Assembly (NCBI GenBank): GCA_018969295.1
Contig: JAGWYN010000006.1
Coordinates: 85,075 to 149,074 of the forward strand
Direction: 5' to 3'
Source of the DNA: Chloroflexota bacterium
GTDB taxonomy: Bacteria; Chloroflexota; Anaerolineae; Caldilineales; Caldilineaceae
DNA length: 64,000 nucleotides
This document shows, one piece after another, positions 25,904 to 34,385 of this stretch. The translations under genes were made by a program, and so were the position numbers. How positions within the stretch are numbered: the stretch's first letter is position 1; each line of letters starts with the position of its first letter. Below the pieces are notes generated by a model that did no database searches, was not told where the DNA came from, and was given only the letters and a program-made list of their open reading frames with translations.

Positions 25904-25946
25904 GATGGGTGACCCTTTGTGAAAAAAATTCGGACAGATGGAGGCG

Positions 25947-25976
25947 GACTCCCGGGAAGGGTCCTCCCCGGGAGTC
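25947..25976 (-). terminator. Intercistronic hairpin after the CUT2 binding-protein gene
   Basis: GACTCCCGGG and CCCGGGAGTC form a perfect 10-base stem with a 10-base loop, between the stop of the binding-protein gene (26029) and the ATPase start (25903). On the minus strand a T-run follows about 17 bases further on. It is analogous to the hairpins at 13201, 35392 and 52930. Confidence 0.75.
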
Positions 25977-26028
25977 TGTGTGGATCCTGGCCTAGGTGTT
26001 GCTGGGTGGCGGCCAGGTGCAGCCTGGT

Positions 26029-27084
26029 TTACGGCGCATCTGGGTTGACTGCGTCCGGGCGGAACTGGGGTTCCAGCCGTTCCAGGATTTCGTAGTATGG
26101 GTCGATCCCGTCCACTGTGACGAGCGGGGCGTCCAGGACGGTCCAGTAGGGGACCTCTTCGCCGTTGACCATTTTGTAGAGCAGATCGGCGGCCTGTTTG
26201 GTCTCCTCGTAGAGGGGTTGGGCGACCAGCCCCCAGATCTCGCCGTTTTTGACCAGGTCGAGGTTGACGCGGGTGGCGTCCATGCCGACGGCCAGGATCT
26301 GTTTGCCGGTTTCCTTCTGTGCCCCTGCCCATGTGGTGGGCCCGCCCCCGGTGGTGGAGAGTGCCGCCACCAGATCAGGATTTGCCTGCATGATCGAGGT
26401 AGCGACTGCGATTGCTCCGGTGGGTTCTGGGCCTTCCAGTTCTACGGGGAGCACAGTCAGGCTTGGGCAGTATTTGGCCATGCCTTCGGTGAAAACTTTG
26501 GCCACCATGTCTTCTGTCGCGTTGAAATTGTTCTGGGTGACGGCCACGGAACCGGCGGTGATGCCTTGGGCAGTCAGCTCGTCGCACATGGCTTTGGCCA
26601 CCGGGTCGGGGTAGATCGTCGTGTCGGCTGCGATCTGCACGGCGTTGTCGGCATAAAAGCCTTCGGGCACAGGGAAATGGGGCAGCACGACCGCAATGCC
26701 GTTGGCCTTGGCCTTCTCGATGATCGGCTTGGCCACGGGCAAGCCACCGAACCACATGGCGACCCCGCGTGCGTCTGATTTGGAGACGGTCTGGTCTGCT
26801 AGTGCGACCAGGGCGTCGATCGAGTTCTCGTCGGTGGTGGCGAGTTCGCAGTCGAGCTCTAGCTCTCTGCAGCCTTCCAAAAAGCTTTGCTGCGTATACT
26901 GGTGCACTGGGTGCCATGCCGAGCTTTGCACCCAATAAAACTTGCCGGTCACCTTGCCGTCTGCCGGGGCGCTTGCCTCTTCGGCTGCTGGTGGCTCGGC
27001 TGCGGGAGCCTGGACAGCGCAGGCTGCCAGGAGTGCCAGCAGTGCAAACAACGGCAGGATGCGTAGGAAATGCTTTCTGTGCAT
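26029..27084 (-). CDS. CUT2-type sugar-binding lipoprotein
   Basis: The ATG at 27084 follows AAGGAGG and gives 351 residues. The lipobox is LLAAC (Cys22), followed by an Ala/Pro/Glu linker. The mature part is a periplasmic-binding-protein fold of the ribose type (FYWVQSSAWHPVHQYTQQSF, then MANPDLVAALSTTGGG-like segments). It captures a monosaccharide or sugar acid for the permease pair at 27231 and 28303. It is the fourth gene of unit 3, controlled from the operator at 30308. Confidence 0.92.
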   Translation of the reverse strand: MHRKHFLRILPLFALLALLAACAVQAPAAEPPAAEEASAPADGKVTGKFYWVQSSAWHPVHQYTQQSFLEGCRELELDCELATTDENSIDALVALADQTVSKSDARGVAMWFGGLPVAKPIIEKAKANGIAVVLPHFPVPEGFYADNAVQIAADTTIYPDPVAKAMCDELTAQGITAGSVAVTQNNFNATEDMVAKVFTEGMAKYCPSLTVLPVELEGPEPTGAIAVATSIMQANPDLVAALSTTGGGPTTWAGAQKETGKQILAVGMDATRVNLDLVKNGEIWGLVAQPLYEETKQAADLLYKMVNGEEVPYWTVLDAPLVTVDGIDPYYEILERLEPQFRPDAVNPDAP

Positions 27085-27230
27085 TGGAACCTCCTTGTTC
27101 AAACAGATTGACGATAGGTAAAATCGGTACAGCGGACAACGGATTCTAGCGGCAGTCGGATCATATTTCGCTCTGGCAATTCTCCTTTTTGAAGTAAAAA
27201 TTTTCTGAAAAGTTGGCAGCCCCCTGTCCT

Positions 27231-28238
27231 TCAGCTTTCTTTTCGGCGGTTGCGGAGCACGTCCAGGACGGCTGCAGCCACCAGCAGAAAACCAAGCACA
27301 GGGGTCTGGAGATACGCGTCGAAACCGGCGATCACCAGTCCACTCTGGACGAGTTGGATGAAGAGGACGCCAAAAAAAGTACCGACAGCGGAGCCGCGTC
27401 CCCCGTAGAAACTGACCCCGCCGATGACCACGCCGGCGAGGATATCCAGCTCCAGATTTCTGCCGATGACGGGGTCGCCTGGCGTGAGGGGCAGCTGGCT
27501 CATCGTCAGCATCCCAGCCAGCCCTGCCAGAAGGCTGGTCGACATAAAACAAATTATTTTGACTCGGTCGGTGTTGATGCCGCAGACCTGGGCGGCAAGC
27601 TTGTTGCCGCCTGTGGCAAAGAGCATAGCGCCCCAGCGGGTCTGGTTCAAGAGGATTTGCACAACCACCAAGAGGAACACTACCAGCAGAAAAGTGAACG
27701 AAGTGCCGAACGGGCGCCAGGATCCGACCACGCCGACTTCGGGGGGGAGCGGGTAGATGGGCAGCCCTTGGGTAAAGGAATAGCTGAGGCCGCGCACGAC
27801 GAACATTGTGCCGATCGTGGTGATAATGGCGGGGATTCCGATTTTGACGGTCAGCAGGCCGTTGCACAGGCCGACGAGCAGGGAGGCTGCCAGTGAAGCG
27901 ACCACGGCCAGTGGGATGGGGACGCCGGCATCGCGGATCAGCTTGGCGGCGAAGACAGCGCCCAGGCTCATGACGGCTCCTGTCGAGAGGTCGATTTCGC
28001 CGGCGATCATCAGCTGGACCATGCCCATGGCGATCAGGGCTGGGAACGCCATCGTGCGCAGGATCGACCCGACCGTGGCGGGTTCCAGCATGGCGTCGTT
28101 GCGCCAGTAAAAGAGTGCGGTGAGGACAAAAAGCGCCACAAGGATGGCGGTCTCTTGTTGTTCGAACAGGGTCCGCAGCAGCGATGCAGGGGGTCTGCCG
28201 GTTGTGAGGGGAGTTCCTGGATTGCCAGCAAGCTTCAT
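27231..28238 (-). CDS. CUT2-type sugar ABC transporter permease
   Basis: The ATG at 28238 follows GGGAGA and gives 335 residues with eight to ten hydrophobic segments. It has the RbsC-type signatures GEIDLSTGAVMSLGAVFAA and NLELDILAGVVIGGVSFYGG. A 146-base gap separates it from the binding-protein gene, and no gene is seen there. Together with the permease at 28303 it forms the membrane channel. An upstream in-frame extension to 28385 would overlap the other permease gene and is not favoured. Confidence 0.92.
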   Translation of the reverse strand: MKLAGNPGTPLTTGRPPASLLRTLFEQQETAILVALFVLTALFYWRNDAMLEPATVGSILRTMAFPALIAMGMVQLMIAGEIDLSTGAVMSLGAVFAAKLIRDAGVPIPLAVVASLAASLLVGLCNGLLTVKIGIPAIITTIGTMFVVRGLSYSFTQGLPIYPLPPEVGVVGSWRPFGTSFTFLLVVFLLVVVQILLNQTRWGAMLFATGGNKLAAQVCGINTDRVKIICFMSTSLLAGLAGMLTMSQLPLTPGDPVIGRNLELDILAGVVIGGVSFYGGRGSAVGTFFGVLFIQLVQSGLVIAGFDAYLQTPVLGFLLVAAAVLDVLRNRRKES

Positions 28239-28302
28239 ACGACGATCTCCCTCGACAGATGGGCGGGTGGGTTGTGCTGGAGCGTTGTTCTGGCCATTGG
28301 GG

Positions 28303-29304
28303 TCAGTACTGGGCGACTCTGCGCCGGAGAACATCCAAGGCGGCGGCGCCGAGCAGAATGACGCCCACCACGATGCCTTGTGCATTGGTTTTGACGCCGG
28401 CGTTGGCCAGCCCGATCCGGATGATCTGGATCAAGAGGACGCCGAGCAGCACGCCGAGGATGCTGCCGACCCCGCCGCGCAGGCTGCCGCCGCCGATGAT
28501 GACGATGGCGATCACCCAGAGCAGCCAGCCTTCGCCGATGGCGGCGTCGGTGGTTCCGCCGTAGCCGATGACCAGCAGGCCGGCGATGCCGCAGCAGAGG
28601 CTGACGAAGACGAAGCAGAGGGTTTTGACGACGGCGACGGGGATGCCCACGATCGTTGCGGCCCGGGGGTTGGCGCCGACGGCGACCAGGGCAGGGCCCA
28701 GCACGGACCGGCGCATCAGCTGGTCGCCGATCACATAAGCTGCCAGCAGCGTCAAAAAAGCATAAGGCAGGCCAAAGAACGGGGAGGGATCGAGCGTGCT
28801 TTTCAGCCAGGGGATCATCTCGCCGACGTAGAGCCATGTGCCTTTGAGCAGCCAGATGGCCAGTCCCCAGGCCAGAAAGCTGGTCCCCAGCGTAGCAAAA
28901 AAGGAAGGCATGCGGATTTTGAGAACGATAAAGCTGTTGAGCAACCCGACCAGGAGGGCGGCGAGCAGGGCGGCGGTGTAGCTGGCCCATTCGGGCCAGC
29001 CGACGTTGTGCAGCAGCAGCCCTGCGACAGCCGCCGAGAGGCCGGCGGTGGAGCCGCTTGACAGGTCAATTTCACCGGCGATCATCAGAAAGGCCATGCC
29101 AAAAGCGGCCACGCCCAGGAAGGTGCCCTGCAAGGCCATGCGGGCTAGATTGGCGGGCTCCGCCATGGTGTTGTTGGCAACGACAAAGGCGCCAAAAAAG
29201 ACCAGCACAGCCCCCAGTACCCCAATTTCGGGGATATTCAGCACGCGTTTGTAGAGTGGCTGGCTGAAATTTGGGGAAGGGGCGGTCGTTTTGTGGGTGG
29301 TCAT
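28303..29304 (-). CDS. CUT2-type sugar ABC transporter permease
   Basis: The 333-residue membrane protein has the branched-chain/ribose-type permease pattern: MIAGEIDLSSGSTAGLSAAVAG, GYGGTTDAAIGEGWLLWVIA and IIGGGSLRGGVGSILG. Its start overlaps the stop of the FAH-family gene by four bases, so it is translationally coupled to it. It probably forms a heterodimer with the 27231 permease. Confidence 0.92.
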   Translation of the reverse strand: MTTHKTTAPSPNFSQPLYKRVLNIPEIGVLGAVLVFFGAFVVANNTMAEPANLARMALQGTFLGVAAFGMAFLMIAGEIDLSSGSTAGLSAAVAGLLLHNVGWPEWASYTAALLAALLVGLLNSFIVLKIRMPSFFATLGTSFLAWGLAIWLLKGTWLYVGEMIPWLKSTLDPSPFFGLPYAFLTLLAAYVIGDQLMRRSVLGPALVAVGANPRAATIVGIPVAVVKTLCFVFVSLCCGIAGLLVIGYGGTTDAAIGEGWLLWVIAIVIIGGGSLRGGVGSILGVLLGVLLIQIIRIGLANAGVKTNAQGIVVGVILLGAAALDVLRRRVAQY

Positions 29305-30203
29305 GGTGTGCTCTTTTCAGCGTCTTGCCATGCTTCGGCCAGAACGGGGTTTTCCAGCGCGCCGATCGTTTCAATTTCGACCTGCACCACGTCTCCTGGG
29401 CGGAGCCACCGCGGTGGCGTCCGCGCTGCGCCCACGCCGGCCGGGGTCCCTGTGGCGATGATGTCGCCGGCTTCCAGCGTCATGACCCTGCTCATATCGG
29501 CAATCAGGCGGGCCACAGAAAAGATCATGAGGCTGGTGTGGCCTTCCTGCACCAGTTCGTCGTTGATCCAGGTGCGCAGCCACAGATTTTGGACATCGGG
29601 CACCTCATCGGCTGTGACCAGGGCGGGTCCCATCGGGCAGAAGGTGTCTGGGGTTTTGCCGATCACCCACTGGCTGGTGCGGTTTTGCCAGTCGCGTGCG
29701 CTTACATCGTTGAGGGGCAGGTATCCAGCCACACAGTGGAGGGCTTCGGACTCGGCGACATTGCGGCTGCGGCGGCCAATGACTACGCCCAGCTCTCCTT
29801 CGTAGTCGGGTTCTCGGACAGCGGTGGGGATGACAATGGGGGCGCCGGGTCCGATCACGGTATTGGCGAACTTGGCAAAAATAATGGGTGCGGGTGGGGC
29901 CGCGGCATTGGATTCGTGGGCATGGGCGAGGTAATTCTGGCCGATGCAGATAATTTTGCCGGGCCGGGGGAGGGGGGCGAGCAGCTGGAGTGCAGCGAAG
30001 TCCAGCCCTTGTGCTGGGGAAGCGGCGGCCAGCGTCTGTTTTGCCAGATCGAGTGCGGGCGGGCCGGCCTCCAGAAGCTCCAGCAGGGTGTGGGGCAGGC
30101 GGGGTTCCAGGAGATTCAGGTCATAGACAAGTTGGGTCTCCTGGTGGGTGACCAGGGCACCCAGGCGGGGCTGGTCGGTATGCACAAAGGTGATCAGCCT
30201 CAT
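29301..30203 (-). CDS. Fumarylacetoacetate hydrolase family protein
   Basis: The start at 30203 follows CCGGAGG and gives 300 residues. The FAH catalytic domain starts near residue 80 with PGKIICIGQNY. The divalent-metal ligands are Glu135 and Glu137 (DYEGELG) and Asp166 (LNDVSARD), and the C-terminal TGTPAGVG loop is present. In sugar-acid pathways such enzymes hydrolyse 2,4-diketo-3-deoxy acids (as in L-rhamnonate or L-fuconate degradation) to pyruvate plus a hydroxy acid. It is the first gene of unit 3 and lies right behind the double operator, which fits that role. Hydratase or isomerase activity cannot be excluded. Confidence 0.92.
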   Translation of the reverse strand: MRLITFVHTDQPRLGALVTHQETQLVYDLNLLEPRLPHTLLELLEAGPPALDLAKQTLAAASPAQGLDFAALQLLAPLPRPGKIICIGQNYLAHAHESNAAAPPAPIIFAKFANTVIGPGAPIVIPTAVREPDYEGELGVVIGRRSRNVAESEALHCVAGYLPLNDVSARDWQNRTSQWVIGKTPDTFCPMGPALVTADEVPDVQNLWLRTWINDELVQEGHTSLMIFSVARLIADMSRVMTLEAGDIIATGTPAGVGAARTPPRWLRPGDVVQVEIETIGALENPVLAEAWQDAEKSTP

Positions 30204-30307
30204 CGAATCCTCCGGTGAGATCCCGAGCCTTTTAGGCGTGGGCGTTTTTGTCCGTAACTGTCGAACTGGCTCAGAAAAGCCGGGGGCGAACGGATTTTGT
30301 AAGTTTT

Positions 30308-30358
30308 ACAGTATACAGTATACGTCAAGAAGTATACTGTATACTGTCAGGATGTCAA
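30308..30358 (-). promoter_or_regulatory. Double GntR operator and promoter of the 13-gene unit 3
   Basis: GTATACAGTATAC (30311-30323) and GTATACTGTATAC (30332-30344) lie 21 bases centre to centre, two helical turns apart. With flanks they form a perfect 16-base inverted repeat (30308-30323 and 30332-30347) around an 8-base spacer. On the minus strand, TTGACA (complement at 30353-30358) and TATACT (complement at 30331-30336) are 16 bases apart, so both -10 and spacer are covered by operator DNA. Confidence 0.8.
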
Positions 30359-30407
30359 GTTGGACAAACGGCCAAGATGATTTTGGGGGCTGGAGTGTTT
30401 GCGCTCT

Positions 30408-30442
30408 TCTGCACAGGTACGAATTTTTGGTATACTGTGTGT
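30408..30442 (+). promoter_or_regulatory. Possible plus-strand promoter with degenerate operator half
   Basis: GTATACTGTGTGT (30430-30442) keeps the left GTATACTGT of the operator but has lost the right half. TATACT inside it (30431-30436) stands 17 bases after a weak TCTGCA (30408-30413). It may be a decayed operator, or a weak promoter for the short open frames downstream. Confidence 0.25.
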
Positions 30443-30556
30443 ATGCGAGGATAAGAGATTCGATCTGCCCCCTTTTCCCTGATTTGGCACATCTTTCGGT
30501 GTTGATCGGGTCTCATCGACAACGGCCACAACTTTTTTTGTGACGACACAACCGCA

Positions 30557-30721
30557 ATGAGCAGCGAATCAGAGTTGTTGGAGCAGATCCGTGCCTTGCT
30601 GTAGCTTTTCAGCTTTCACAACCAGACGGGGCGGTATCAACCATATGGCAGCTATTTGCGGCAGGCACAGCAGGCAGGATATGTCGAAGCTCCCTCTGGG
30701 CCGGGGTCTGCTGCACACTGA
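30557..30721 (+). pseudogene. Short frame interrupted by one TAG (gene remnant or readthrough)
   Basis: From an ATG at 30557 the frame reads MSSESELLEQIRALL, then TAG at 30602-30604. It continues in the same frame for 38 codons (beginning LFSFHNQTGRY, ending GPGSAAH) to TGA at 30719-30721. Both parts have protein-like composition. The whole would be 54 codons. I do not recognise it. It may be a decayed gene start or chance. Confidence 0.25.
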
Positions 30722-30860
30722 ATTTTATTTATGTAAATCACAGTGCTGCTACAGGGTACATTGCCCCCCTCGACAGCGGTGCTGTACTTCCCTACAATAA
30801 AATCTGTTGCTTGTGCAGGCGCCGATGCGCCCATAATTTTGGAGTGCCAGGAGAGCTGAG

Positions 30861-30944
30861 ATGGCCCGCTTTCGTCTTTTGGAACGGTTGTTTTCCGTAC
30901 CGCGGTTCTTGATGAACTATACTGGCCGATATGAACAGTCATAA
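30861..30944 (+). CDS. Possible 27-residue leader peptide
   Basis: An ATG at 30861 is preceded by AGGAGAG at good spacing and encodes MARFRLLERLFSVPRFLMNY plus seven residues, ending 18 bases before the secreted-protein start at 30963. The peptide is basic and amphipathic. It could help ribosomes reach the weak start of the next gene. No homology is recognised and it may be chance. Confidence 0.25.
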   Translation: MARFRLLERLFSVPRFLMNYTGRYEQS

Positions 30945-30962
30945 AAGTGCAGGTCTGACTGG

Positions 30963-33900
30963 ATGCTAAAGTCGAACATCAAATGGATCGCTGTTGGGTC
31001 TGTGTTTTTTCTGCTCCTCTATTTTGCACAGGCTGCTGCAGGCATTGGAAGCCCGGACATCCGCCAGGCAATTCCGTTGACGCCATACCAGCCCAATGAT
31101 GAAGAGGAAGTAAGAGCAGCGTTGCAACAAGCTTTACGTGCACGCGCGACCGCGATGGCCCCGAGCGATCAATCGTCTGATCTTGCCTCATCTATCCAAT
31201 CGATCGTCATCGATGGGGAATGGGCACATGCCTATCTACAGCCGCCGGCAAATTCATCTCAGCCGCATGTGAATCTGGCGACAGTCGCCCTCTTGCGCCG
31301 AGTGGGCCAGGACACTTCCTGGCAGGTCGCTCTCCCCCCCACAGACATATGGCAAAGCTGGATGAAAGAAATTCCTGCATCCTTGATGGATGAGTCCACA
31401 AAAAATTACCTGCTTGGAACGCTGGTGCCAAGTGCCCCGCTGGCCCACTACAGCGGATATAAATTGCCGTGGTCAGGTGGGTTTGAGGCCAATATTGGGT
31501 GTGTCCTGAACAACTGCATCTTCAATGGCGCTCCCTACCATGGCTACGCAGCTGCAGATTTCTTCATCACGGGCGATTCTTATGTCCGTGCTGCCAAAGG
31601 GGGTACGGTAGTTTTCCGTAAAGACACGAGCCCGGATACCAATCGATGTGGGAATGCCAGTTGTTGGCGATGGTCGAATGTCGTTGTAATTCGTCACAGC
31701 AGCGCTGAGTATTCGTGGTACATGCACCTGGCATATGGTTCCATCCCAGGCCATGTCCAAGAAAATACTTGGGTCGAACAGGGAAGTGTTTTGGGGCGCC
31801 AAGGTTGCACCGGTTTTTGTACAGCCGCACACATCCACTTCATGGTTGCAACTGTAATGAATCCGATATTGGACAATGCCGATCCTGTCCTTCGTATGCC
31901 GAATTGGCCACGGGGCAGCTACGCAACGTTCGACTTCGACGAGATGGACTGGCAACGTCTCGCTCAAGTTGCTTACAATACGCCTATCACATCATGGAAT
32001 ACGGTCGGTTCATTGCCCACCCCCACCCCTCGCCCGACGACCCAGCCAGCACCTACGCCGACGCCACGCCCTACACAGCCCCCCAATCCGACGGCAACGC
32101 CGCTGCCCACACAGCCTCCGCCGCCCAGCGAGAGCAACATTCAGATTGTGAGCGTCTCCAGCCACACAGTCAATCCGGGCGAGTCGTTCAACCCTTCGGT
32201 GACGATGCAGATTCTGAGCGGGCAGCTGCTGCTCTCGCGCGGCGATCATCTGCACGCCGTGCCAGAGGAGACCACCAACACGCTGGGCGCCTGGCCGGTG
32301 CAGAGCGTGCGGCGCGCTGTCAATGCGGGGGAGACGTATACCTTTGACGTGGCCAACGACGCAGGATTTCGTATGACCGCGCCCAGTTCGCCGGGGACCT
32401 ATACCAGCCGCTGGCAGCTGCGCGTGGCAGGCAACCATATCGGCCCCGTCGTCGAAATCCCGGTGACAGTGCGTTCCGTGGCGCCGCCCCCCTCGCCCTC
32501 GGGCTGGCGCGCACAGTATTGGAACGGCTACTACAGCGACAATCCCTGGGGCAATGGCCGCTGCAAAGCGGACGACTACACCGATTCCATTCCTTTCACC
32601 CAGGATTGGGGTACTTCTGGCCCAGGCGGCGGCTGCTCTGGGGAGCGCTTCAGCGTGCTGTACGAACGGCGCTTTGATTTCGTGGCCGGTCGCTATCGCT
32701 TCCACTGCCACCGTGACGGGTACTGCCGAATCTTTATCCCAGAGCTTGGCTTGACGCATGCGGAAGAAGCTGGCTCGTTTGGCGGCATGGATTGGGGCGT
32801 CGATATCCCAGCCGGCAACTGGGAGGTCAAGATCGAATACTCGCACCGGCGCGAAAACGGCAACGCGCGCCTGGAATTCTGGTGGCAGGGGCCGACATCC
32901 TATCTGCCCCCACTCGACGTCGACTGCGCCTCCGCTCCTTACGAGTGGTGCGGGGCGTACCGCGTCGCCTGGAATTCCCCGTCAGACAGCTACATCTTGC
33001 GCCAGCTGGAGGGCTCCGGTTCTCTGGATCACGACTGGGGAAGCAGCGGGCCTGGGTATGGCATTTACGCGGATTTTTCCGGCGAGTGGTCGCGGCTTGC
33101 CAAGTTCGACGCCGGGTTGTACCGCTTCCACGCCATCCACGACGATGGCGTCAAAATCAGCGTGGCCGACTCAGAGATTATGAACGAATGGAACAGCTGC
33201 TGTCGCAAGGATACCGCAGAGGTCTGGCTCCCTGCCGGCGATCACCGCATCCTCGTTACCTGGTTCGACAGCGGGGGCGGCGCCGTGCTCAAAGTGTGGT
33301 GGGAGAAGATCACAGCCTGTTACGACCTTACGATCACCCAGGATCCAGTGGCGCCGGCCGGCCAGATCACCAGCTCACCGCCGCCCAATTGCCCAACCAA
33401 CGATACAAAATACACGGCTGGCAGCACAGTGACACTTTCTGCTGCGCCGCCAACCGGTGCAGAATTTGCCGGCTGGGGAGGCGACGTCAGCAGCACCAGT
33501 GCGTCCGTGAGTCTGGTCGTCGATTACGACAAAAACATCGTGGCACGCTACAGCCACTGCCAGAGCCTCCAGGTGGGCACATCGGCGGAAGGGCGAATCG
33601 AAACCAGCCCAGCCCCCTCGTGCGCAGACGTGGGCTATCGCCCAGGTGCCACGGTGCGTGTGGAGGCGATCCCCAACGCGGGCCAGCAGTTTGTCCGCTG
33701 GCGCGAAGATCTCGCAGGCGCCAGCAATCCAGCGACGTTGCTCATAGACGCCAATCGGTCAGTGGCTGCCGACTACGCGGCGATCCCAACACCCGCCTCG
33801 AATGCGTGGTACGGCGAGTATTTCAACAACTTGACGCTGGCCGGCGACCCTGTGATGGTGCGCAACGATCCATCCCTCAACTTCAGTTGGGGCAACACGT

Positions 33901-34313
33901 CCCCTGCCGAGCCTGTCGCTGTTGATTTCTCGGTGCGCTGGACACAGTCGCTCAGCCTGACAGCAGGTATCTATCGGTTTTCTCTGACACACGATGACGG
34001 GATGCGCCTGTGGATCGATGGCGTTTTGCATGCAGACGAATGGGAGAGCTGCTGCCGGACGGATACGGTCGATGTGCCCCTTGCTGCAGGTTCGCGTACG
34101 ATCGTCGTCGAATTCGTTGATCTGTACGGTGCGGCACAGGCCGCTCTGGCTTGGGAAAAACTGGAGACGCCTACACCGGAGACGCCTACACCGGAGACGC
34201 CTACACCGGAGACGCCTACACCACAGACGCCTACACCACAGACGCCTACACCACAGACGCCTACACCGGAGGAATTTTCCCACAGCATTTTCCTGCCGGT
34301 CACACTGCGGTAA
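30963..34313 (+). CDS. Secreted multidomain protein: M23 peptidase, PA14-like and InlB-like repeats
   Basis: The 1116-residue protein has a signal peptide (1-26). An M23/LytM-type metallopeptidase domain spans about 170-310, with His193 and Asp199 (HGYAAAD), His255 (YMHL), and His290 and His292 (HIH), so active zinc ligands are present. After a Pro/Thr linker come an Ig-like domain (about 395-505), two PA14-like modules (about 512-790, YWNGYYSDNPWG and FHAIHDDGVKI), two InlB-type repeats (LTITQDPVAPAGQ, GWGGDVSST) and a third PA14-like module. It ends with seven ETPTP/QTPTP units and FLPVTLR. It probably binds cell-surface glycans and cuts peptidoglycan peptides outside the cell. Confidence 0.85.
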   Translation: MLKSNIKWIAVGSVFFLLLYFAQAAAGIGSPDIRQAIPLTPYQPNDEEEVRAALQQALRARATAMAPSDQSSDLASSIQSIVIDGEWAHAYLQPPANSSQPHVNLATVALLRRVGQDTSWQVALPPTDIWQSWMKEIPASLMDESTKNYLLGTLVPSAPLAHYSGYKLPWSGGFEANIGCVLNNCIFNGAPYHGYAAADFFITGDSYVRAAKGGTVVFRKDTSPDTNRCGNASCWRWSNVVVIRHSSAEYSWYMHLAYGSIPGHVQENTWVEQGSVLGRQGCTGFCTAAHIHFMVATVMNPILDNADPVLRMPNWPRGSYATFDFDEMDWQRLAQVAYNTPITSWNTVGSLPTPTPRPTTQPAPTPTPRPTQPPNPTATPLPTQPPPPSESNIQIVSVSSHTVNPGESFNPSVTMQILSGQLLLSRGDHLHAVPEETTNTLGAWPVQSVRRAVNAGETYTFDVANDAGFRMTAPSSPGTYTSRWQLRVAGNHIGPVVEIPVTVRSVAPPPSPSGWRAQYWNGYYSDNPWGNGRCKADDYTDSIPFTQDWGTSGPGGGCSGERFSVLYERRFDFVAGRYRFHCHRDGYCRIFIPELGLTHAEEAGSFGGMDWGVDIPAGNWEVKIEYSHRRENGNARLEFWWQGPTSYLPPLDVDCASAPYEWCGAYRVAWNSPSDSYILRQLEGSGSLDHDWGSSGPGYGIYADFSGEWSRLAKFDAGLYRFHAIHDDGVKISVADSEIMNEWNSCCRKDTAEVWLPAGDHRILVTWFDSGGGAVLKVWWEKITACYDLTITQDPVAPAGQITSSPPPNCPTNDTKYTAGSTVTLSAAPPTGAEFAGWGGDVSSTSASVSLVVDYDKNIVARYSHCQSLQVGTSAEGRIETSPAPSCADVGYRPGATVRVEAIPNAGQQFVRWREDLAGASNPATLLIDANRSVAADYAAIPTPASNAWYGEYFNNLTLAGDPVMVRNDPSLNFSWGNTSPAEPVAVDFSVRWTQSLSLTAGIYRFSLTHDDGMRLWIDGVLHADEWESCCRTDTVDVPLAAGSRTIVVEFVDLYGAAQAALAWEKLETPTPETPTPETPTPETPTPQTPTPQTPTPQTPTPEEFSHSIFLPVTLR
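34164..34268 (+). repeat. Seven-copy 15-bp coding repeat (Thr-Pro linker)
   Basis: Four units encoding ETPTP and three encoding QTPTP follow one another, differing only at one codon. The unit is in frame and encodes an extended, probably glycosylated or wall-spanning linker before the C-terminal FLPVTLR. Confidence 0.95.
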
Positions 34314-34324
34314 TCACATCTTCC

Positions 34325-34358
34325 GGTGCGCAGGGGTCAGGCCGCCTCCCTGCGCACC
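34325..34358. terminator. Bidirectional terminator between convergent genes
   Basis: GGTGCGCAGGG (34325-34335) and CCCTGCGCACC (34348-34358) form a perfect 11-base stem with a 12-base loop, between the secreted-protein gene (+) and the nitrilase-family gene (-). Confidence 0.75.
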
Positions 34359-34385
34359 GACCAGCAGCTGGAAACAAAACGGACC

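Noticed and set aside
26880..26910. GTATACTGG inside the CUT2 binding-protein gene as a further GntR site
   Set aside because: Only the left half of the operator is present and it lies within coding sequence without a promoter.
34164..34268. Could the 15-bp repeat be a CRISPR or a separate small gene
   Set aside because: It has no spacers and is an in-frame Thr-Pro linker of the secreted protein.
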